In this document: positions 53,362 to 62,188 of the stretch, one piece after another
Layout: each line of letters opens with the position of its first letter
Position numbering within the stretch: position 1 is the first letter of the stretch
Source: Rhodobacter sp. NTK016B
GTDB lineage: Bacteria; Pseudomonadota; Alphaproteobacteria; Rhodobacterales; Rhodobacteraceae
Direction: 5' to 3'
Assembly (NCBI RefSeq): GCF_017303295.1
Contig: NZ_JAFKOK010000015.1
Coordinates: 92,741-156,740 of the forward strand
DNA: 64,000 bases
The notes under the pieces: model-generated
Databases searched by the model: none
The model's input: the letters and a program-made list of their open reading frames with translations, nothing else
Told to the model about the DNA's origin: nothing
Position numbers and translations under genes: made by a program

Positions 53362-54138
53362 ATGACACGATCGCATGGAGAGATCGGCTTGGACCTGACA
53401 TCGAAGATCATACTCGTCACCGGCGGCGGTTCCGGCATCGGCCTTGAACTGACACGGCAGCTGGTAGCGCTCGGCAACACGGTCATCGTCTGCGGGCGCG
53501 ACGCGGGCAAGCTGGCCGAGGCCGCGCGGCTGACCGGCGCACAGGCGATCGCCGGGGATGTGACGGTTGCGGAGGATCAGGAGCGGATACTGTCAGATGT
53601 TCAGGCGCAGCATGGTCGGCTCGATCTGCTGATCAACAATGCGGGCGTGTTCTTCGCTTATCATTTCCGGAACGATCCCGACGCGCTGCAAAAGATCGAG
53701 AACGAGATCGCGATCAACGCAGCGGCTCCGCTGACCCTGACGCGGCGCGCCTTGCCGCTTCTGGAGAAAAGCGCACAGCCCGGGGTTTTGTTCATCGGAT
53801 CGGGCATCGCCTTTGTCGCTTCACCCGGAACGCCGGTCTACTCCGGCACCAAGGCGCTGATCCATCACTGCGCGCAAACCCTGCGCCACCAGTTGCAGCC
53901 CCATGGCATCACCGTTTTCGAAGCCCTGCCGCCCGTCGTTGATACCGACATGGCCAAGGTGCTGAAATCCGGCAATTTCAAGAAGATGAAGCCCGCCGAT
54001 CTCGTGCGCGACATTCTCGAGGGGTTACGCCGCAACCAGACAGAGATGCTGCTGGGACAATCAAGCCAGATCAAGTGGATGAGCCGGATCGCCCCTGCCT
54101 TCCTGTTTCGCCAGTTCGCAAAGACCGAGTTTCACTAA
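53362..54138 (+). CDS. Short-chain dehydrogenase/reductase (SDR)
   Basis: 258 residues. The cofactor motif is TGGGSGIG near residue 20; NNAG is at about 90 (LLINNAGVF); the catalytic Tyr and Lys are in VYSGTKALI; the catalytic Ser is in FIGSGIAFV. It resembles the DltE-like oxidoreductases. The ATG at 53362 is used; a TTG at 53389 (LDLTSKI) would also fit. It leads four co-directional genes: SDR, then three small membrane proteins, all possibly controlled by the divergent AraC. The substrate is unknown. Confidence 0.88.
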   Translation: MTRSHGEIGLDLTSKIILVTGGGSGIGLELTRQLVALGNTVIVCGRDAGKLAEAARLTGAQAIAGDVTVAEDQERILSDVQAQHGRLDLLINNAGVFFAYHFRNDPDALQKIENEIAINAAAPLTLTRRALPLLEKSAQPGVLFIGSGIAFVASPGTPVYSGTKALIHHCAQTLRHQLQPHGITVFEALPPVVDTDMAKVLKSGNFKKMKPADLVRDILEGLRRNQTEMLLGQSSQIKWMSRIAPAFLFRQFAKTEFH

Positions 54139-54183
54139 GTTTCGCTGCAAAATTCTCTGTTTTGCCCATCCTAGGATACGCGA

Positions 54184-54678
54184 ATGACCCTTTCCGCACG
54201 CCGCAACCTGTTGGTGATGAATGTTCAGATGGCGGTCAGTCTGCTGACGACGATCATTCTGATTCGCTGGCTTTTCCCCGGCATCGCCCAGGCAGAGTTC
54301 GCGGTCGCTGTTCTGCCGGTCGCCGTCCTGCACATGTTTCGGTTCATCGGCATGACCGTCGTGATGCCCGATCAGTTGGACGACGCGATCAGCTATAGGG
54401 CCAAGGTTCAGATCGCGGTCGGCGATCTGGCGGTGGCCCTGACGGCGTTGCTGCTGACGTTCGCTATCGTTGAGGGCTTTTCGGCTGGTGCAATCCGCGC
54501 GCTTGCCTGGCTCTTCGTGATCACCTGTCTGGCTGATATGGCAGTCATCCAAAGGGTCTTCATCAGGGAACAGTTCTGGGACAAGAAGATGGGCGTCGTC
54601 TGGCTGTTTCAGGTGCTTTTGTCGGTTCCGATGGTGATGGGAGAAATCTTTGTCCTTTACCGATTGGTGACGGGGTGA
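54184..54678 (+). CDS. Four-helix membrane protein, unknown
   Basis: 164 residues with about four membrane helices: LLVMNVQMAVSLLTTIILIRW, FAVAVLPVAVLHMFRF, LAVALTALLLTFAI and MGVVWLFQVLLSVPMVMG. There is no signal peptide and I recognise no family. The loop after helix 2 is acidic (PDQLDDAI), giving cues for topology only. It lies 45 bases after the SDR gene and 55 before the next one, so it belongs to the same transcript. Confidence 0.7.
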   Translation: MTLSARRNLLVMNVQMAVSLLTTIILIRWLFPGIAQAEFAVAVLPVAVLHMFRFIGMTVVMPDQLDDAISYRAKVQIAVGDLAVALTALLLTFAIVEGFSAGAIRALAWLFVITCLADMAVIQRVFIREQFWDKKMGVVWLFQVLLSVPMVMGEIFVLYRLVTG

Positions 54679-54733
54679 AGGTGCAGACCTGCGAAGCCGA
54701 CACTTGCCGCAATCAACATTTGGGAAAATCCGC

Positions 54734-55261
54734 ATGACCGCAGCCTACCGCAGCCGCGTCACCGCGCTGGCCATTATTACCTCAGCCGCCTTCTTTGGTG
54801 CCAATGCCTTTATCGGCCTGTCGATGGGAGTTTACTGGCTGCGCCTCGCGCCCGCCGATTTTGTCGCGCAATTCTTCCCCCAGTTCAGCAACTTCCTGTT
54901 CACCATCATGCCGCTGTTTCTGCTGATGCTGGTGGGCCTGATCCTGTCGGCCCGGCTCGATTGGCGCAATGCCCCGGCGCGGCGCAACTGGGTCATCGCG
55001 CTGTGGCTTTACCTGGCCCTCTCAGCGATCACGGTCTTTTTCCACATGCCGCTCAATGTGCGCCTTGCGGCGGCGGTCGGGTCGCCCCTCGGGGACGCGC
55101 TTGGCTTTTACAAGACCATCGCGCTGACGGGTCCGGTGACAGATGACAACGCTGCGACCATTCGGACGCTCTGGCTGCTGGGCCATATACCCCGCGTCCT
55201 GCTCACGCTTGCCATCCCCTTCTACGCCCTGCGCGCGCTTGCCGCTGGCCCCACGCGCTGA
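54734..55261 (+). CDS. DUF1772-like four-helix membrane protein (paralog 1)
   Basis: 175 residues from the ATG of MTAAYRSRV. Four membrane helices with a cytosolic or periplasmic loop bearing SARLDWRNAPARRNWVIALW. The C-terminal WLLGHIPRVLL matches the W-x3-H-x2-R pattern of DUF1772 (anthrone-oxygenase-like) proteins. It is clearly related to the next gene (LVGLILSARLDW against LVGLVLSARLDW). Some DUF1772 relatives help oxidise polyketide aromatics; a similar role here is a guess. Confidence 0.7.
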   Translation: MTAAYRSRVTALAIITSAAFFGANAFIGLSMGVYWLRLAPADFVAQFFPQFSNFLFTIMPLFLLMLVGLILSARLDWRNAPARRNWVIALWLYLALSAITVFFHMPLNVRLAAAVGSPLGDALGFYKTIALTGPVTDDNAATIRTLWLLGHIPRVLLTLAIPFYALRALAAGPTR

Positions 55262-55278
55262 ACGCGGAGACGACGCCC

Positions 55279-55755
55279 ATGACCGACGCCACCTATCGCA
55301 GGACCGTCAATATGATCGCCATCCTGGCTTCTGCGGCCTTCGCGGGCGGCGGCCTGCTCATCCTGCTATCCTACGGCATCCGCTGGCTGGGGACCGATCC
55401 GCTGGTCTGGCGGGCAGGGTTTTGGGACGAGTTCGTGAACTTCGCCCTCACCATCATTCCGCTCAATATGATCACACTGGTCGGGCTGGTGCTGTCAGCG
55501 CGGCTCGATTGGCAGGACCGGCCCATCCGGCGAACCTGGATGATCGCGATTTGGCTTTATGTGGCGAACACCATGTTCACGCTGGGTTATTTCATTCCGC
55601 AGAATATCCTTCTGATCTGGGACAGCTATACTGCGGCGCAGGCGTCGCAGGTCCGGGCGACATGGCTGGGGTTGCATGTCCTGCGGGTTGTCATTGCGGC
55701 TGCCGTGCCGGTCTATGCGTATCTGGCGGTTATTCGTCGGGCGGAGGCGCGGTGA
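55279..55755 (+). CDS. DUF1772-like four-helix membrane protein (paralog 2)
   Basis: 158 residues, 17 bases after paralog 1. Four helices, with the shared loop SARLDWQDRPIRRTWMIAIW and the C-terminal WLGLHVLRVVI again with W-x3-H-x2-R. The two genes are a tandem duplication that has diverged to roughly a third identity by eye. Together they may form a membrane heterodimer. It ends the putative operon started by the SDR gene. Confidence 0.7.
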   Translation: MTDATYRRTVNMIAILASAAFAGGGLLILLSYGIRWLGTDPLVWRAGFWDEFVNFALTIIPLNMITLVGLVLSARLDWQDRPIRRTWMIAIWLYVANTMFTLGYFIPQNILLIWDSYTAAQASQVRATWLGLHVLRVVIAAAVPVYAYLAVIRRAEAR

Positions 55756-56481
55756 GCCACGAGGCTCGCAGATTGAGCAACTCGCCGTTATGCTTGGGGG
55801 TCTAGGCCGCTGCTCCGGCCTGCCTCTTCGAACGTCCGATTTCGTGCAGCGGCTCAAGTCAATTCGCAACCGCAGCGAACGGCCGCTTTCCGCCCGTAGC
55901 TGCCAATGGTCAAGCCGCGGCGAAGGCTGACTCCCCACATTCCGCGATACATTGAGGTTCTTTGAAGAGCTTTCCTCTCGCCCTCATGTCTCGACGTCGC
56001 TTCAAGGGCTGCACTCTGCGGACAGTCTTTGTGGTTGTATGCGGTCATACGCGCCAGGCTCAGTTGATTGTTTTTCAATTGCGCACAGTCGAGGTGTAGT
56101 GTGCGCGGAGCCCTGACGAGGGTGTTTTCATGCACTGCGCACGGGAAACGGGGAGGTAGTTCCCTGAATGACGTTCTTATCTTGATGGAGCCGAGTACGC
56201 CTTCCGAGAAAAAAAGAATAATAAAAACAGTGATATAGGACGGCTTCGGGCTCTTGCCGGATCCGGCGGGGCGGCAATTTCGCTGCTTTGAAGAAGGTGC
56301 TTGATAATCCGAATTTGCGCATGGTCGACCGTCAATCACACTTCGACGAAGACGCAAAATGCCGTACCATGAAGGCCACAAAGCGCACAGTCTGACACAC
56401 AGTTTGCGCACAAATTTCCGGGAAGGCCACGCACGGTCGCCAACTAACCGAAAAATTTTGTCTAATTTTCAGAAGGTTAGT
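55756..56481. other. Island right end, 0.7 kb without a clear gene
   Basis: No convincing gene. A 185-codon minus-strand frame (55854-56411) has odd composition and no motif. Around 56200-56250 there is a run of A/T much richer than the rest of the window. At the right end a perfect 11-base inverted repeat flanks the tRNA 3' end. This is where an integrase gene would usually be found next to the tRNA, and it is missing. Confidence 0.55.
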
Positions 56482-56485
56482 TGGC
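56439..56485. repeat. Inverted repeat at tRNA-Asn 3' end
   Basis: GCCAACTAACC at 56439-56449 is perfectly complementary to GGTTAGTTGGC at 56475-56485, with 25 bases between. The right arm includes the tRNA CCA end, so it may be a recognition site for the lost integrase or act as a terminator after the tRNA. Confidence 0.6.
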
Positions 56486-56527
56486 TCCGGCGGTAGGGAT
56501 CGAACCTACGACCAATTGATTAACAGT
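56481..56527. repeat. Right attachment-type repeat, within tRNA-Asn
   Basis: Partner of 50719-50765: 45 of 47 positions match. It covers the 3' half of the intact tRNA-Asn, including the anticodon bases. Confidence 0.88.
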
Positions 56528-56556
56528 CAACTGCTCTACCGCTGAGCTACGCCGGA
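56482..56556 (-). tRNA. tRNA-Asn (anticodon GTT)
   Basis: 75-base cloverleaf on the minus strand. Acceptor TCCGGCG pairs with CGCCGGA, the T-arm has GGTTCGATCCC, the anticodon loop is CTGTTAA within GTTGA/TCAAT, and CCA is encoded. It serves as the integration site of the 5.8-kb island. Confidence 0.96.
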
Positions 56557-56650
56557 ACACGTGGGCCGTATAGCAATGGGGTATGACGGCGTCCAGAGGG
56601 TGGGCACGGTTTTTTTTGTCGGAAATGTAAATTCTTCCTCTGGCCCGAAA

Positions 56651-57562
56651 TCAGGGTGCGATTACAGGGGTTTGGGGGCCGGGGGGGCCGTCGAAAAGGA
56701 CCAGTCCGCGGGTGTCGAGATCGATGAGATGGGCCAGCACGTTGCGCGCGGCAGCGGGCAGCAGGGCCGGGGGCACATCGGTATAGACCGCGGCTGTGAT
56801 CGCCGGCAGATCGCCCGCGCCAGCGACCACGGCGGCGCGAATCGCGGTCTCGCGGCCTCGGCGGTGATCACGCAGCGCGCGGGTACGGGAAAGCCCGTCT
56901 TCGACCGGTGCGCCGTGGCCGGGATAATAGCGCAGCCGCCCCAGTGCCTCGATCCGGTCGAGGCTGGCCATGAAGTCGGTCAGGTCACCTTCGGGCGGGG
57001 AAACGAGGCTTGGCGCCCAGCCCATCACGTGATCGCCCGAAAACAGCGCTCCGTTCCACAGCAGGCACAGATGGTTGCCCAGATGCCCCGGCGTATGGAC
57101 CGCACGCAGGGGCAGGCCGCCTGCGTCGAGCGTCTCGCCATCGGCGAGGAACTCGTCGGGCGCGAAATCCGCATCCACGCCTTCGCCGCCGCCGACCTCG
57201 GCGCCCGAGGCCATCAGGGCCGCCATCCGCGCCGATTGTCCCGCGCGCGCATCGCCAAAGGCCGCGACGGGGGCGCCGGTCACCTCGGCCAGCGGGCGAG
57301 CGAGGGGGGAATGGTCCTTGTGGGCGTGGGTAACGATGATCCGCGCGATCCGCTCGCCGGGTGCCAGCGCCTCCTGGATTGCGCGCAGGTGCCCGGGATC
57401 GGCGGGGCCGGGGTCGATGACCGTGACGGCGCCTTCGCCCAGCAGGTAGGTGTTCGTCCCGCGCTCGGTCATCGGCGAGGGGTTGGGCGCGAGAACCAGC
57501 CGCAGACCGGGGGCCAGCGGCAGGGATTGACCGGGCCGCGGGTCGAAGGGGGTATCGGGCAT
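56651..57562 (-). CDS. MBL-fold metallo-hydrolase (LACTB2-like)
   Basis: 303 residues from the ATG of MPDTPFDPR, preceded by AAAGGACC. The two-metal signature is intact: IIVTHAHKDHSPLA, then PGHLGNHLCLLW, SGDHVM and a final YPGHGAPV. The C-terminal domain (about 220-300) is a winged-helix-like region seen in LACTB2 and related endoribonuclease or lactonase forms. The substrate is unknown. It is divergent from the histidine kinase, 73 bases apart. Confidence 0.88.
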   Translation of the reverse strand: MPDTPFDPRPGQSLPLAPGLRLVLAPNPSPMTERGTNTYLLGEGAVTVIDPGPADPGHLRAIQEALAPGERIARIIVTHAHKDHSPLARPLAEVTGAPVAAFGDARAGQSARMAALMASGAEVGGGEGVDADFAPDEFLADGETLDAGGLPLRAVHTPGHLGNHLCLLWNGALFSGDHVMGWAPSLVSPPEGDLTDFMASLDRIEALGRLRYYPGHGAPVEDGLSRTRALRDHRRGRETAIRAAVVAGAGDLPAITAAVYTDVPPALLPAAARNVLAHLIDLDTRGLVLFDGPPGPQTPVIAP

Positions 57563-57635
57563 GGAGGTCCTTTCTTGCTGTCCGGGCCGCGCGGGCGCTC
57601 TCGCCATGCGCGCCGGTCGGGGCTAGAGTATCGCC

Positions 57636-58973
57636 ATGCTGGGCCGCCTTCTCAAACCGTTTTTGCCTCGCGGCCTGTACTGGCGCGCGGCGCTGATCGT
57701 TTTCGTGCCGGTCTCGGTGATCCTGCTGGTGGTGTCGCTGTCTTTCATCCAGCGCCATTACGACGGCGTGACGCGGCAGATGACGGGGAATTTCCTGCTG
57801 GTGGCGCGCTACATTCTGGATCAGGTCGACGCGCAGCCCGATCTTGCCAGCGCGCAGGACGAAGCGCAGGCGCTGGGGGCGCGCTTCGGGTTGTTCACCG
57901 CGCAGATCGACGAATCGCTGCCGCCGCCCATCGACCTGAAACTGCCGTTCTATGACCTGTCAGGCTCGCTTGCCGTGGCCGAGTTGCAGCGCGGCCTGCC
58001 GCAAATGCGCGAGGTGGCGCTGGCCACGGGGGATCTGACGCTGTGGCTGGAATCGCGCCACGGCTATCTGCGGCTGCATTTCGGGCTGAGCCGGATTTCG
58101 GCGCGCAACCCGCATCAGATGCTGGTCCTGACCTTTGTCATCGGCATCGTCATGGGGGTTATCGCCTTCATTTACCTCAAGAATCAGATGCGCCCCATGG
58201 CGCGGCTCGCGCTTGCGGCAGAGGCATTCGGGCGCGGGCAGACGGTACGCTACCGGCCCGGCGGGGCGACCGAAGTGCGCGCGGCGGGCAAGGCGTTTCT
58301 GGAGATGCGCGAGCGGATCGAGCGGCATATCGAACAGCGAACGCTGCTTCTGTCGGGCGTCAGTCACGACCTGCGCACACCGCTGACGCGGATGCGTCTG
58401 GCGCTGTCGATGATGGAAGACGACCCCGAGGCGGCGGCGCTGATGGCCGACGTGGCCGAGATGGAAAGCCTGATCGACCGGTTTTTGGAATTCGCGCGCA
58501 CCGAGGCGGTCGAGCCGATGGACGAGACCGATCTGGGCGCGCTGCTCGCATCCCGCGTGGCCGAGGCGCGGCGCGCGGGCCGGGAAGTCGCCTTCGAGCC
58601 GGGCTGGAACGGCCCGTCGGTCGCCCTGCGTCCGCAATTGATGGGGCGGGCGATTGACAACCTGATCGGCAACGCGGTGCGCTATGGCACGCGCGCGCGG
58701 GTCTGGATCACCGCCGAGGGGGCCGAGGTCGCGGTCTGTATCGAGGATGACGGCCCCGGCATCGATCCCGAAGACCGCGACCGCGCGACCCGGCCCTTCG
58801 TGCGTCTCGATCTGGCACGGGGCGCCTCGCGCGGGTCGGGGGCCGGGCTGGGGCTGGCCATCGTCGCGGATGCGATGCGCTCGCATGGCGGGCGACTTGA
58901 GCTGGGCACCGGGACAAGCGAGGGCTATGGCGGGCTGCTGGCGCGGCTGGTTCTGCCGGTTGCCGAGGGCTGA
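57636..58973 (+). CDS. Sensor histidine kinase, EnvZ-like
   Basis: 445 residues. Two membrane helices (about 14-36 and 165-185) flank a periplasmic domain of 130 residues; a HAMP domain follows. The phospho-accepting His is in LSGVSHDLRTPLTRMRLALS near residue 245. The ATP-binding part has NLIGNAVRYG (N box), EDDGPGID (G1) and GSGAGLGLAIV (G2). It resembles EnvZ, which senses osmolarity. No response regulator is adjacent on either side, so the partner is elsewhere. Confidence 0.93.
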   Translation: MLGRLLKPFLPRGLYWRAALIVFVPVSVILLVVSLSFIQRHYDGVTRQMTGNFLLVARYILDQVDAQPDLASAQDEAQALGARFGLFTAQIDESLPPPIDLKLPFYDLSGSLAVAELQRGLPQMREVALATGDLTLWLESRHGYLRLHFGLSRISARNPHQMLVLTFVIGIVMGVIAFIYLKNQMRPMARLALAAEAFGRGQTVRYRPGGATEVRAAGKAFLEMRERIERHIEQRTLLLSGVSHDLRTPLTRMRLALSMMEDDPEAAALMADVAEMESLIDRFLEFARTEAVEPMDETDLGALLASRVAEARRAGREVAFEPGWNGPSVALRPQLMGRAIDNLIGNAVRYGTRARVWITAEGAEVAVCIEDDGPGIDPEDRDRATRPFVRLDLARGASRGSGAGLGLAIVADAMRSHGGRLELGTGTSEGYGGLLARLVLPVAEG

Positions 58974-59027
58974 TTTTCCCGCGACGGCGGTTTGTAGCGC
59001 GACGCTTGCGCCGGGCTGCCCGTGCGC

Positions 59028-60254
59028 TCAGCGCGTCACGTCGTGATCGTAGATCCACGAAAACCGCTTCAGCGCCAGCGTCGGCGCGACCCGGTCGGCA
59101 AGGCGCAGCAGGCCATGTGCGAAGGGTGCGATGGGCGCGCGCAGGTGGTAGTTGCGCGCATTGGCATTGGCCATGCCGACCACGCGCGACACCCGTTCAT
59201 GGCGGGCGGCGGCGTAGTCGCGCAGCGCGGCGGTCCTGTCATCGGGCTTTGCGGCCAGCGACCGGGCAAGAACCCAAGCATCTTCCAGCGCCATATTCGC
59301 GCCCTGCGCCATGAATGGCAGCGTCGGATGCGCCGCGTCACCCAGAAGCGCCGCACGCCCCTTGCCGTCATGCCAGTTGCGGGTGACGGGATGGCGGAAC
59401 AGACCCCATAGATAGACCTCGCGCACGGCGTCCAGCCAGCCGGGCACGGGTCCGCCGAAGCCCCGGAAGGCGCTTTGCAGGGCTGAGGGCTCGTCGGAGT
59501 GATTCCAGCCCTCTTCGGCCCAGACCCGGCGCTCTTGCACGGCGACGATGTTGCGCAGTGTGCCACCGCGCAGCGGATAGCTGACCAGATGCTGACCCGG
59601 CCCCATGAAGACTTGCGCGACGCGCGCACCGCCATCGCCGGGGATCAGCGCGCGCCAGGCGACCTGCCCGGTAAAGAACGGCTCGCGCGGGCCGTCCAGC
59701 GTGGTGCGCAGGGCCGAATGCAGTCCGTCGGCGCCCAGCACCAGCGGCGTGTCGTGATCGGTGCCGATTGCAGTGCGGATGCGCGCGCCGGTATCGGTCA
59801 GGGCGATCCGCTCGACCTTTTGCAACAGCTGCACGCGTGTGCCGGCCTCGCGCATCGCCTGTTCCAGCGCGGCGATCAGGTCGGCGCGGTGGGACAGGTA
59901 AAAACCGGGGCCGTCCTGCGGCATGGCAAGCCGGGTAACAAGTCGCCCGCCGTGATCGCGCAGCTCGACCGCCTCGGTGCGGTCGCCGATGCTGTCAGGG
60001 TTGAGCCCCAGCGCGGCCAGAACGCGCGCGCCATTCGGGCTGATCTGCAGGCCCGCGCCCACTTCGGTGATCTGCGGCGCCTGTTCCAGGATCGACACGT
60101 CGGCCCCGAAGCGCCGCAGGGCGGTGGCCAGCGCAAGACCCGCGACGCCCGCGCCCAGAACGAGGGCCGGGCGACCGGACAAGGGTCTGGCAGTATCGGG
60201 GGCGGGGCGGTCCTGCGTGTTCCGTTCTGTCGTGGGCGGGTTGTCTTTGGACAT
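59028..60254 (-). CDS. FAD-dependent monooxygenase (salicylate hydroxylase-like)
   Basis: 408 residues from ATG of MSKDNPP. The N-terminal dinucleotide fold has LVLGAGVAGLALATALRRFG. The DG motif of aromatic hydroxylases is LGADGLHSALR near residue 165. The second FAD motif is LLGDAAHPTLPFMAQGANM near 300. It uses NAD(P)H and oxygen to hydroxylate, and the class includes salicylate and 3-hydroxybenzoate hydroxylases; the substrate here is unknown. It may supply the gallate-type pathway encoded 10 kb away, but no link is visible. Confidence 0.85.
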   Translation of the reverse strand: MSKDNPPTTERNTQDRPAPDTARPLSGRPALVLGAGVAGLALATALRRFGADVSILEQAPQITEVGAGLQISPNGARVLAALGLNPDSIGDRTEAVELRDHGGRLVTRLAMPQDGPGFYLSHRADLIAALEQAMREAGTRVQLLQKVERIALTDTGARIRTAIGTDHDTPLVLGADGLHSALRTTLDGPREPFFTGQVAWRALIPGDGGARVAQVFMGPGQHLVSYPLRGGTLRNIVAVQERRVWAEEGWNHSDEPSALQSAFRGFGGPVPGWLDAVREVYLWGLFRHPVTRNWHDGKGRAALLGDAAHPTLPFMAQGANMALEDAWVLARSLAAKPDDRTAALRDYAAARHERVSRVVGMANANARNYHLRAPIAPFAHGLLRLADRVAPTLALKRFSWIYDHDVTR

Positions 60255-60347
60255 ATCTGTCACAGGCCTGCCAGTCACAGGAGCATCAAACGGGGGCTAC
60301 GCAGGTTAGCCAAGGGCGCGCGGGCACAGGCGCCCGCGCTGCCGGGA

Positions 60348-60770
60348 TCAATCGTCGCGGTGGACGCGCTCGCTGCGCTCGTGGCGTTCCTGCGCTTCGA
60401 GCGTCATCGTGGCGATCGGGCGGGCATCGAGACGCTTGAGCGAAATCGGCTCGCCGGTCATCTCGCAATAGCCGAACTCGCCATTCTCGATCCGGCGCAG
60501 CGCGCCGTCGATCTTCGAGACCAGCTTGCGCTGGCGGTCGCGGGTCCGCAATTCCAGCGCGCGATCGGTCTCTTCGCTGGCGCGGTCGGCTATGTCGGGA
60601 AGATTGCGGTTGGAATTGGCCAGATCGTTCAGGGTTTCCTTGCTGTCGGCAAGGATTCCCTCTTTCCATGCCAGCAACTTGCGGCGGAAATACTCGAGCT
60701 GACGTTCATTCATGAACGGCTCGTCTTCAGCCGGTTTGTAGTTATCAGGAAGAAAGGTTTCCGGTTTCAT
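60348..60770 (-). CDS. dksA: RNA polymerase-binding factor DksA
   Basis: 140 residues from the ATG of MKPETFLPD (an ATG at 60836 is possible). DksA enters the RNA polymerase secondary channel and works with ppGpp in the stringent response. The coiled-coil tip has DIADRA, matching the DPVDRA-type acidic pair. The zinc-finger region keeps only one Cys: GYCEMTGEPIS ... ARPIATMTLEAQ, where E. coli has four. It is of the Cys-poor type seen in Rhodobacterales, so it may not bind zinc. Confidence 0.92.
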   Translation of the reverse strand: MKPETFLPDNYKPAEDEPFMNERQLEYFRRKLLAWKEGILADSKETLNDLANSNRNLPDIADRASEETDRALELRTRDRQRKLVSKIDGALRRIENGEFGYCEMTGEPISLKRLDARPIATMTLEAQERHERSERVHRDD

Positions 60771-61069
60771 AGGCGCATCCCCTGTTTGCCCGGAACTGTA
60801 GACGACCGACCCGACGATTTCGTTCTGTGCGGTCATTCCGAGCCCCCTGCGCAGGGCAATAGCCTGTGCCACCCGCGATGTCACGCGCGAAAAGGTAACA
60901 TTTCAGCAGCCGTGACCTCTGCGCCGCAGCGGGAAACCGTCGCCGCCGGGACGCGGTTCGCGCCGCTGCCATGGGCGCGGCGCCTGCGCGCGGGGCGTCC
61001 CGCTCTCTTGCGGCTTGGCAGGCGCGCGGCTAGGGTCGCCGCGAAATGGGCCCAGCACACGGAACGAAC

Positions 61070-61915
<846 letters not shown>

Positions 61916-61989
61916 ACCCGCGCAGGCGCGGGTGAGCGGTTTCGCCCTCGCCCGCGACGCCTCCGGCGCCGAGATCTCGCGCGACCGGG

Positions 61990-62162
61990 CAGGGGGGCTT
62001 TGCCCCCCTCTTCGGCAAAGCCGAATTCACCCCCCAGGATATTTCCGGATCAAAGATGCGGGCGTGCAAGGACGTGGACCGCGCCCGGCTTCGTCCCGGT
62101 TTCACGCATCTTTGGTCCTTAAGTATCCCGGGGGGAGCCGAAGGCGGGGGGGAGAGCCCCCC
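61990..62162. repeat. Palindromic intergenic element, copy B
   Basis: Same family as copy A, between moxR and dnaB, which converge. ATCAAAGATGCG at 62049-62060 pairs with CGCATCTTTGGT at 62105-62116 with one mismatch. A GGGGGGC-TTT-GCCCCCC hairpin and a TTCGGC-AAA-GCCGAA hairpin lie on the left. The 55 bases 62004-62058 are exactly repeated, inverted, at 63946-64000. Confidence 0.85.
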
Positions 62163-62188
62163 ACTCGCGCCACCGCAGCGACTAAACG

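Larger units (their letters stand above)
50719..56527. mobile_element. tRNA-Asn-associated genomic island, 5.8 kb
   Basis: The segment is bounded by the 47-base direct repeats. The complete tRNA-Asn is at the right end and the partial copy at the left end. Inside are an HTH fragment, an unknown 174-residue protein, an AraC regulator, an SDR enzyme and three small membrane proteins. No integrase or excisionase is recognisable, so the island is probably a decayed integrative element or a satellite moved by another integrase. The flanks on each side are ordinary chromosomal genes. Confidence 0.75.

Noticed and set aside
55854..56411. 185-codon minus-strand ORF beside the tRNA
   Set aside because: Odd composition, no ribosome site and no motifs; it crosses an A/T-rich patch that looks non-coding.
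60317..60340. G/C hairpin after dksA as a terminator
   Set aside because: The stem is good but there is no T tract on the minus strand.
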